Origin: Hydrogenophaga sp.
GTDB taxonomy: Bacteria > Pseudomonadota > Gammaproteobacteria > Burkholderiales > Burkholderiaceae_C
Length of the DNA stretch: 7,845 bases
Assembly (NCBI GenBank): GCA_018335615.1
Contig: JAGXRS010000459.1
Location: 1 to 7,845 of the forward strand
Direction: 5' to 3'
The notes beneath the pieces were generated by a model. It worked only from the letters and a program-made list of their open reading frames with translations. It ran no database searches and was not told the origin of the DNA. Both the position numbers and the translations under genes were made by a program. This document shows, one piece after another, positions 6,285 through 7,845 of this stretch; position 1 is the first letter of the stretch, and the number at the start of each line of letters is the position of its first letter.

Positions 6285-7845
6285 ATGCACGAACCCCTGT
6301 CCAAGCTGGCGCGCTTGCGCCAGTTCACCGCCAAAGTGCGGGCCCTGTCGCTGCCCTACTTCCAGTCGGATGAAAAATGGCGCGCCCGCGCGCTGCTGGC
6401 CGCCATCGTGGTGCTGAACCTGGCGGCGGTGTACATGCTGGTGCTGCTCAACGAGTGGAACCGCGTGTTCTACGACGCGCTGCAGAACCGCGACGCACCG
6501 GTGTTCTGGCGTGAACTGGGGCGCTTCGCCTACCTGGCGTTCGGCTTCATCGTGATCGCGGTCTACCGCTTCTACCTCACACAATTGCTGGAAGTGCGCT
6601 GGCGCACCTGGATGACGGCCCACTACCTGGACCGATGGCTCGCCAACAAAGCCTTCTACCAGCTGGAGCTGGCCCGCTACGCGCGCGGATCCGACGGGCA
6701 GGAGGCGCCGCCCGACAACCCGGACCAGCGCATCGCCGAAGACATCCGGCTCTTCACCAGCGAGAGCGTGAGCCTGTCCATGGGCCTGCTCAACGCGGTG
6801 GTCACGCTGGTGAGCTTCGTCGGCATTCTGTGGGTGCTCTCGGGCAGCTTCAGCTTCAGCGCAGGCGGCTCCGAGTTCACCATCCCCGGCTTCATGGTGT
6901 GGATGGCCGTGCTGTACTGCCTGCTGGGCAGCGTGCTCACGCACTACATCGGCCGCCCGCTGATCGGCCTGAACTTTCGGCAGCAGCGCTTCGAGGCCGA
7001 CTTCCGCCACCACCTGGTGCGGGTGCGGGAATACAGCGAGTCGATCGCGCTGGACCGTGGCGAACCGGTGGAGCGCCGCCAGCTCGGCGGGCGCTTTGGC
7101 GAGGTGCTCACCAACTACCTGCAGCTCATCAAGGCGCAAAAACGCCTCACCTGGTTCACCGTCGGCTTCGGCCAGGCCGCCGTGGTGTTTCCCTTCATCG
7201 TGGCCGCGCCACGCTATTTCAGCGGCGCGATCCAGCTCGGCGAGCTGATGCAGATCGCCTCGGCCTTCGGCCGCGTGCAGGACTCGCTCTCGTGGTTCGT
7301 CGACAACTACGACCGCCTGGCCAGCTGGCGCGCCACCACCGACCGCCTCACCAGCTTCGAAGACAGCTTCCGCGCCCTGCAGGCGCCCACCCACCCGGCG
7401 GTGCAGACCGAAGCCTCGGGCGATGGCGAGCGCCTGAACATCGACGACCTGCAACTCGCGTTGCCCGGCGGCGTGCCACTGCTGGCCCTGGCGGGCCTGC
7501 AGCTGGACAGCGGCGACCGCGTGCTGGTGAAGGGACCGTCGGGCAGCGGCAAATCCACCCTGTTCCGCTCGCTGGCAGGCATCTGGCCCTGGTCGCGCGG
7601 GCGCGTGCGCGTGCCCGCCGACTTCAGCGAGCGCGCCCAGTTCTTGCCGCAGCGCCCCTACTTCCCCAACGGCGCGCTGCGCCACGCCCTGGCCTACCCG
7701 GCACCCAGCGAGCGCTACACCGACGAGGCCCTGCGCCAGGCCCTCACCGACGCCCTGCTGCCGCAACTGGCCGAGCGGCTGGACGACGAAGACGCCTGGG
7801 GCCAGAAACTCTCGGGCGGCGAACAGCAGCGCCTGGCGATGGCCC
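6285..7845 (+). CDS. SbmA/YddA-type ABC transporter, fused permease-ATPase, 3' end outside window
   Basis: Half-transporter with an N-terminal membrane domain and a C-terminal nucleotide-binding domain in one chain, as in YddA (COG4178), SbmA/BacA-related and Rv1819c-like proteins. Family members import or export peptides, cobalamin or unknown solutes, so the substrate here is unknown. The window holds 520 codons. The membrane domain starts with the characteristic LLNEWNRVFYDALQNRD (54-70). Hydrophobic segments lie at about 36-56, 80-98, 164-186, 200-222 and 290-310. The ATPase has Walker A GPSGSGKST (417-425), Q-loop FLPQRPYFPNG (453-463) and signature LSGGEQQR (509-516). Walker B and the His switch are beyond the window. 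ATG 6285 is the only reasonable start, because an in-frame TGA lies at 6252-6254. Only a weak AGAAAG precedes it. Confidence 0.92.
   Translation, partial: MHEPLSKLARLRQFTAKVRALSLPYFQSDEKWRARALLAAIVVLNLAAVYMLVLLNEWNRVFYDALQNRDAPVFWRELGRFAYLAFGFIVIAVYRFYLTQLLEVRWRTWMTAHYLDRWLANKAFYQLELARYARGSDGQEAPPDNPDQRIAEDIRLFTSESVSLSMGLLNAVVTLVSFVGILWVLSGSFSFSAGGSEFTIPGFMVWMAVLYCLLGSVLTHYIGRPLIGLNFRQQRFEADFRHHLVRVREYSESIALDRGEPVERRQLGGRFGEVLTNYLQLIKAQKRLTWFTVGFGQAAVVFPFIVAAPRYFSGAIQLGELMQIASAFGRVQDSLSWFVDNYDRLASWRATTDRLTSFEDSFRALQAPTHPAVQTEASGDGERLNIDDLQLALPGGVPLLALAGLQLDSGDRVLVKGPSGSGKSTLFRSLAGIWPWSRGRVRVPADFSERAQFLPQRPYFPNGALRHALAYPAPSERYTDEALRQALTDALLPQLAERLDDEDAWGQKLSGGEQQRLAMA

Noticed and set aside
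6180..7766. A 528-codon - strand frame opposite the ABC transporter
   Set aside because: It is antisense to a clear ABC transporter and has His/Gln/Ala/Gly/Val-rich shadow composition.

Overview
The window is high-GC DNA with strong GC bias at third codon positions. Gene content and protein sequence style suggest a betaproteobacterium, probably of the Comamonadaceae (Hydrogenophaga/Acidovorax-like). That placement is inference from recognition, not from a search. Six protein genes are visible, four on the + strand and two on the - strand, and two of the six are cut by the window edges. No tRNA, rRNA, CRISPR array or insertion sequence was recognised.

Left part (1-3969, + strand): the distal end of a type II secretion (general secretory pathway) operon. 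It holds the C-terminal part of the outer-membrane secretin GspD, the complete secretion ATPase GspE and the complete inner-membrane platform protein GspF. GspD and GspE are closely spaced (10 bp). GspE and GspF are separated by about 150 bp carrying a compact series of GC-rich palindromes that looks like a REP-type intergenic element. No pseudopilin gene follows gspF, so the other gsp genes must lie upstream of the window or elsewhere.

Middle part (3970-5231): a two-gene module on the - strand, convergent to gspF. An Xre/MbcA/ParS-type antitoxin (HTH-like region plus C-terminal DUF2384 toxin-binding domain) is followed, with a 4-nt TTGA overlap, by a RES-domain toxin of the NAD+-degrading type. 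Both genes appear to use TTG starts; the antitoxin TTG has a near-perfect Shine-Dalgarno. A plausible sigma70 promoter with an inverted repeat in its spacer lies upstream. This is a recognisable type II toxin-antitoxin family and the only accessory-looking element in the window.

Right part (5232-7845, + strand): a cytosolic 5'-nucleotidase of the PF06189 (cN-I-like, HAD-related) family, divergent from the toxin-antitoxin pair. After a strong stem-loop comes the first 520 codons of an SbmA/YddA-type ABC half-transporter (membrane domain fused to ATPase), truncated just after its LSGGEQQR signature.

I see no wholly new system. The points most worth a second look are the organisation and start codons of the Xre-RES module and its promoter, the palindromic element inside the gsp operon, the short zinc loop of GspE, and the proline-rich tail of GspD.
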